21,745 nt of DNA from Chloromonas sp. AAM2. Its lineage: Eukaryota; Chlorophyta; Chlorophyceae; Chlamydomonadales; Chlamydomonadaceae. This document shows positions 19,201-21,745 of the stretch, one piece after another. Numbering within the stretch: position 1 is the stretch's first letter; each line of letters opens with the position of its first letter. Made by a program: the position numbers and the translations under genes. The notes below the pieces were generated by a model, which was not told where the DNA came from, did no database searches, and worked only from the letters and a program-made list of their open reading frames with translations. The stretch is taken from assembly GCA_004335635.1 (NCBI GenBank), contig QAXH01004596.1, positions 19,587 to 41,331 on the forward strand, written 5' to 3'.

Positions 19201-20488
19201 TACAATGACCTGTTCCAAACCAACGACCAAACCAATGACCTGTTCCTAACCAACGACCAAACCAATGACCTGTTCCAAATCAACGAGCAATCCAATGACC
19301 TGCTATGACAATGCCTTGTACCTTCCCATCCTGCCTCGCCCCGCTGAGCACCACTCCACCAGCTAGATGCCCCCCAACATTAGCCGCTACCAAACCAATG
19401 ACCACTGGCCAAACCAGTGACCTGCACGCCCTCTTGTGTCCCCGCTGAGCATACCTCTGCAGACCCCAGGCCATGTGATACACATACACGTTACTCACCC
19501 ATCTTCCACGAGTCAGTGTCAGTTTCAGGTGCGACAGGGAAGTTCCTTGGGCGAGTCTGCGCACTGCCTGGGGAAATGTCGTGGGGCTCCGGCCCAACCA
19601 TGTGCTCTGACGCAGCTCAAGAGACACCTGTGAACACGTGGTTGGTTACGTTAGTTTGCAACTAACTTGGTAAACATGGGCACACTGCAATGCCGGGGGG
19701 CGAGGGGGGTGGCGAGAGGAAGGGTGGGGATGGTCTGGGGGATGCAACATGAGCCATTTTGTCACCATCATTATGTTTGAAGGGACCTAGCTAGGCCGTG
19801 CTGCCATCCAAAACCTAACAGCACCAGGGCTACTTCACTGTATGAGGATGATGACTTTGTGCCTGTTGCAGGAAGTTGATCATATTCACGAATCAGCCAG
19901 ACATGCATCTGCTGCTCATTTGCGTAGCCAAACTTGCATTTCAGCAAGGTATTGAGTGCATACAATGTGCCGATGATGAGGATTTGCACGTGCAATGAAT
20001 GGCACTGAGTGGACACACGCTCGGGCTTGTTGATGAACGTGCACAAGACGCATGCTGCCTCCTGCATGGTGCATGCATGTGCATCAGCGCTTCTGCCTGT
20101 TGCCGTGGCAGGTAGCATTGCCGTGCATGCTGGTTGTCTGCACACTTCTCAACCTGTAGCATGTGCCTGCACTGGCAGTTCCTTCCATGACAATCCATTC
20201 AATGTGCACTGACATGCCAATGAGCCTGGCTGTACAGGTGTGGGTCCTGGGCGCCCGCCATAAGCCACGATTAGGGTTTAAGGTGGGCTACGAGAATCGT
20301 GGCCCTGACAGCGATGGCTTCCTAAGGAAACGCACCAGTGCATGGGTGGCACTGAGGAGCGTAACCTCGATCGCCTCGTCGAAGGTGTCGCCGCGCGCAG
20401 CGGTGGAGTTGTCGCTTGTAGCGCTGCCCGCCGCGCTGCCGCATGAGCTCCACGCCAGCAGCAATCCCACCAGCCAAACTACAGGCAT
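13277..20488 (-). CDS. PIGT: GPI transamidase subunit PIG-T (GPI16)
   Basis: Minus-strand exons: 20488-20336, 19627-19499, 18616-18566, 18135-17981, 16739-16603, 16286-15748, 15214-14885, 14513-14279, 13892-13831, 13429-13277. All phases agree, with split codons at exons 4/5, 5/6 and 8/9. The product is 647 residues; human PIG-T has 578. PIG-T is a lumenal ER subunit of the GPI transamidase that steadies the catalytic PIG-K. Evidence in order: signal peptide at 1-20; FPQAV and [10 protein letters not shown] in exon 2; [13 protein letters not shown] in exon 4; [15 protein letters not shown] in exon 5; [10 protein letters not shown] in exon 6; [13 protein letters not shown] in exon 7; RARFTRAFL and GWDIPPA in exon 8; [10 protein letters not shown] plus one membrane helix (about 616-637) in exon 10. 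Cys176 matches human Cys182, which is disulfide-linked to PIG-K (recalled). Residues about 249-339 and 389-475 are low-complexity and lack a human counterpart. Exon 7 could start at 14947 instead, giving 558 residues. The start is the only in-frame ATG after an upstream TGA. Confidence 0.92.
13681..13830. repeat. CATGC/CATCC-rich simple sequence in PIG-T intron 9
   Basis: CCATGC, GCATCC and CATGCA strings recur irregularly across this 150-base stretch, directly after the exon 9 donor. Similar CATGC-rich DNA appears across introns and spacers of the window. The open frames that read through it (13467-13874 minus, 13581-14195 plus) give Cys/His/Met-rich peptides and are not genes. Confidence 0.6.
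13985..14061. repeat. 29-bp direct repeat, 48-bp period, PIG-T intron 8
   Basis: Copies at 13985-14013 and 14033-14061 both read TCGTAGTAAC/TCGTAGTAACC followed by GTTTGTTGACCTGGAATT, with one mismatch over 29 bases. The 19-base gap suggests a partly diverged 48-bp tandem duplication. Confidence 0.85.
14247..14300. repeat. 28-bp tandem duplication spanning the PIG-T exon 8 splice donor
   Basis: Plus-strand copies begin TTACATGAC at 14247 and at 14275 and end GTTTCCCA, with four mismatches in 26 bases. On the minus strand each copy contains TCATGTAAG, so the exon 8 donor (GT at 14278-14277, GTAAGT) has a second candidate (GT at 14250-14249, GTAAGG) 28 bases downstream. Confidence 0.8.
14579..14760. 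repeat. loose CCCTAAA-like stretch with a 10-bp triplet repeat, PIG-T intron 7
   Basis: Exact CCCTAAA heptamers (the plant-type telomere unit) occur at 14632-14638 and 14740-14746, with degenerate relatives such as CCCTAACC at 14581. A decamer TGTATCCTTG is repeated three times at 14671-14700, one copy with a single change. The telomere resemblance is weak and could be chance. Confidence 0.4.
15357..15400. repeat. 12-bp tandem repeat, about 3.6 copies, PIG-T intron 6
   Basis: The unit CCTGGACTCAGC repeats three times and part of a fourth without mismatch. It sits 16 bases before a perfect hairpin. Confidence 0.9.
15416..15438. repeat. perfect 9-bp inverted repeat with 5-base loop
   Basis: GCCTGAGGG and CCCTCAGGC flank the loop CTGCG. 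It lies in PIG-T intron 6, next to the 12-bp repeat array. No terminal repeats or target-site duplication were seen around it that would make it a mobile element. Confidence 0.85.
17241..17320. repeat. GT-rich simple sequence in PIG-T intron 4
   Basis: The plus strand is dominated by GTGCGTGC, GTGTGC and GTTGTGT strings (CA-rich in the sense strand of PIG-T). No perfect long microsatellite remains. Confidence 0.6.
17554..17901 (-). other. unidentified 115-codon open frame inside PIG-T intron 4
   Basis: The frame runs from after a TAA at 17904-17902 to a TGA ending at 17554 on the same strand as PIG-T. It lacks an early ATG. The peptide has a varied, protein-like composition: [18 protein letters not shown] near the start, then a basic stretch RRSPTKRPP, then Leu/Phe-rich helices at the end. 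It is not needed for PIG-T, because exons 4 and 5 join perfectly in phase across it. I recognise no family. It may be a remnant of a mobile-element or captured ORF, or chance. Confidence 0.25.
18801..18955. repeat. perfect 73-bp tandem duplication in PIG-T intron 2
   Basis: The block 18801-18873 is repeated at 18874-18946, followed by the first 9 bases of a third copy. I saw no mismatch between the two full copies, so the event is recent or the array is being homogenised. The unit contains GTGCTGATG at both ends, which may have seeded the duplication. Confidence 0.93.
19141..19308. repeat. 30-bp minisatellite, about 5.6 copies, PIG-T intron 2
   Basis: Units start at 19141, 19171, 19201, 19231 and 19261, with a partial sixth. 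The shared core is AATGACCTGTTCC followed by AACCAACGACC, with a few substitutions toward the end. Because 30 is a multiple of three and no stop falls in the unit, it reads open on both strands, as a 10-residue [13 protein letters not shown] repeat on the plus strand. A decayed relative (CCAAACCAATGACC) appears near 19388-19423. Confidence 0.95.
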
Positions 20489-21745
20489 GGCGCTCCGCCA
20501 ATCAGCTTGCGCCTTAATGCATCTCCAGCAGCATCACTTGAAGGAGTAAGGGGCTATCTGGACTCTGGCCTTGTAACATCGAAGTGTAACCCGGTGAGAG
20601 GCAACTGTGATGAGGCCGTCCGTACGGCAAGTAGATTATTCATGGATTACAACGGTTAATTAATTGATGGCGACTTATCAGTGCCACTGGCTGTTGGTCA
20701 TGGGACGAAATTGCAGGCATCTGGGGGCCACACTGCAAAAAGCAGCTTCTGAGCTGTGTTACGTCAGCAGCTGTTGAGCTGCCGACCATCATACCCCAGA
20801 TAGCAGGTATTGTTGGCACTCAATGCTGGCTCTATTGACATGCCGTGCATCTGGTGCATGCCGTTAATGCTCAGGCCACTTGGTAGTTTCCTGACCGGCA
20901 GCGGGCTTTGTGGGTCAGTATTCATGACGTATCGTGCGGACGAAGCTGCCAACTCCATACAAGCTGTTTGATCACAACGTGACAGGGTGGAGAGGGCCCG
21001 GCTTTTGATGGCTCAAGTATTGCCAACCCTCAGTCTGTTATACTGATATGATTTGATGTAGATGCAGCAAGTTAGCGTAATTTGACATGCTGCACGTAGA
21101 AAGGCGTGTGCATTAGAATTCGCATGTCCAATGCCCAGGTGTTCTTTTCTCAAGGTGGTCATCAGTGAGCAGCAGATCACAGAGCAAAATGGGCTGGTAG
21201 TGTTGGAAGGCAAGTATGTTCTCCTGCTTTCTTTGTGCCTCTTCTTTTCCCGGTTCGCATGGTCTCACATTCATGCCTGGTAATACATATCAAAGCCCAA
21301 AATGCCGCATTATCCGTCAGACTACAGGCCCAGAGCAGCCTTTTGACTGCGGTATGCATACCGCACGAGGTTCAGATGGTCCCGCAGTGTCAGCATGTGA
21401 CTTCTGGCCATGCCTGGTACCTCATGTCTGGTAGTTGGATGGGGCACCACCACGAGCTAGGTCTCGCTGTTGAGGTCCTGTTGCCCCTATCCGCCCTTAT
21501 GAGAACTGGTCTTAACAAAGGTTTGTGCCGGCTGCAGCCTGCCAAGCGTTTGAAATTTGCGGCGTTCTTTGGAATGGTCAGACCTGGTTCTTGATGCTGT
21601 GTACCAAATTGCGTGTAGCCCAGTTTGCTTGCAGCCCAGTTGAGTAGCTCAACAGTTGATTACAAACCGCCGGGAGCTTTCGGAACCTTCCTTCGCCCAA
21701 ACCCTATTTGGAAGTGAGTCGCAGGTTGGCAGCAACGTGCACACG
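20489..21745. other. right flank: PIG-T promoter side and unassigned DNA
   Basis: The left part must hold the PIG-T promoter and 5' UTR, which run leftward. No TATA box I would trust was found. Beyond one candidate first exon at 21131, no coding sequence is evident, and the open frames at 21216-21594 look like chance. Confidence 0.5.
21131..21213 (+). CDS. candidate first exon of an unidentified plus-strand gene
   Basis: An ATG at 21131 opens a frame that reads MPRCSFLKVVISEQQ and continues ITEQNGLVVLEG up to a good GTATGT donor at 21214, leaving two bases of a split codon. The peptide has the alternating hydrophobic and charged pattern of a folded protein. If it is not spliced, the frame runs on to a stop at 21281-21283 as a 50-residue peptide with a hydrophobic tail. 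I could not identify a matching second exon before the window ends, and I do not recognise the family. It would be divergent from PIG-T, with about 640 bases between the starts. Confidence 0.2.

Noticed and set aside
19113..19308. Apparent repeat proteins on both strands (NDLFQTNDQ and [10 protein letters not shown] types)
   Set aside because: They are translations of a 30-bp minisatellite inside PIG-T intron 2. A stop-free unit with a period divisible by three is open in a frame by construction.

Overview
The window is ordinary nuclear DNA of a green alga, most likely a flagellated chlorophyte close to Chlamydomonadales. Four multi-exon, intron-bearing genes can be read by joining exons at GT..AG borders whose phases all agree. 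The evidence for the lineage is a plastid-targeted ribosomal protein L1, an outer-arm dynein light chain that (from memory) is very close to Chlamydomonas LC1, TGTAA poly(A)-type signals after three of the four genes, and coding exons richer in G/C at third positions than the TG/CA- and CATGC-rich introns and spacers. All alignments to known proteins are from memory; no search was run.

Layout, left to right. Positions 1-3136 are a flank with a decayed 22-bp minisatellite and a weak candidate minus-strand gene end (2114-2524). Positions 3137-5168 (+) hold plastid ribosomal protein L1 (3 exons, 306 aa). Positions 6291-8433 (+) hold outer dynein arm light chain 1 (5 exons, 197 aa). Positions 11850-9438 (-) hold a G3BP-type NTF2-RRM-RGG protein (6 exons, 473 aa), convergent with the dynein gene. 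Positions 20488-13277 (-) hold PIG-T, the GPI transamidase subunit (10 exons, about 647 aa, or 558 aa with an alternative splice). Positions 20489-21745 are a right flank with one weak candidate first exon on the plus strand.

The four genes serve unrelated housekeeping roles: plastid translation, ciliary motility, mRNP and stress-granule biology, and GPI anchoring in the ER. They are neighbours rather than a pathway. Their internal structure holds the main interest. PIG-T has long introns carrying several recent tandem duplications. One of these copies the exon 8 splice donor, and another part of the gene carries an in-frame Ser/Gly-rich segment that could be spliced out.

I found no CRISPR array, rRNA, tRNA, prophage, defence island or intact transposon. 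I see no convincing undescribed system. The best leads are the splice-site duplication and the optional cassette in PIG-T, a possible degraded ORF inside its intron 4, and two unidentified candidate exons in the flanks.
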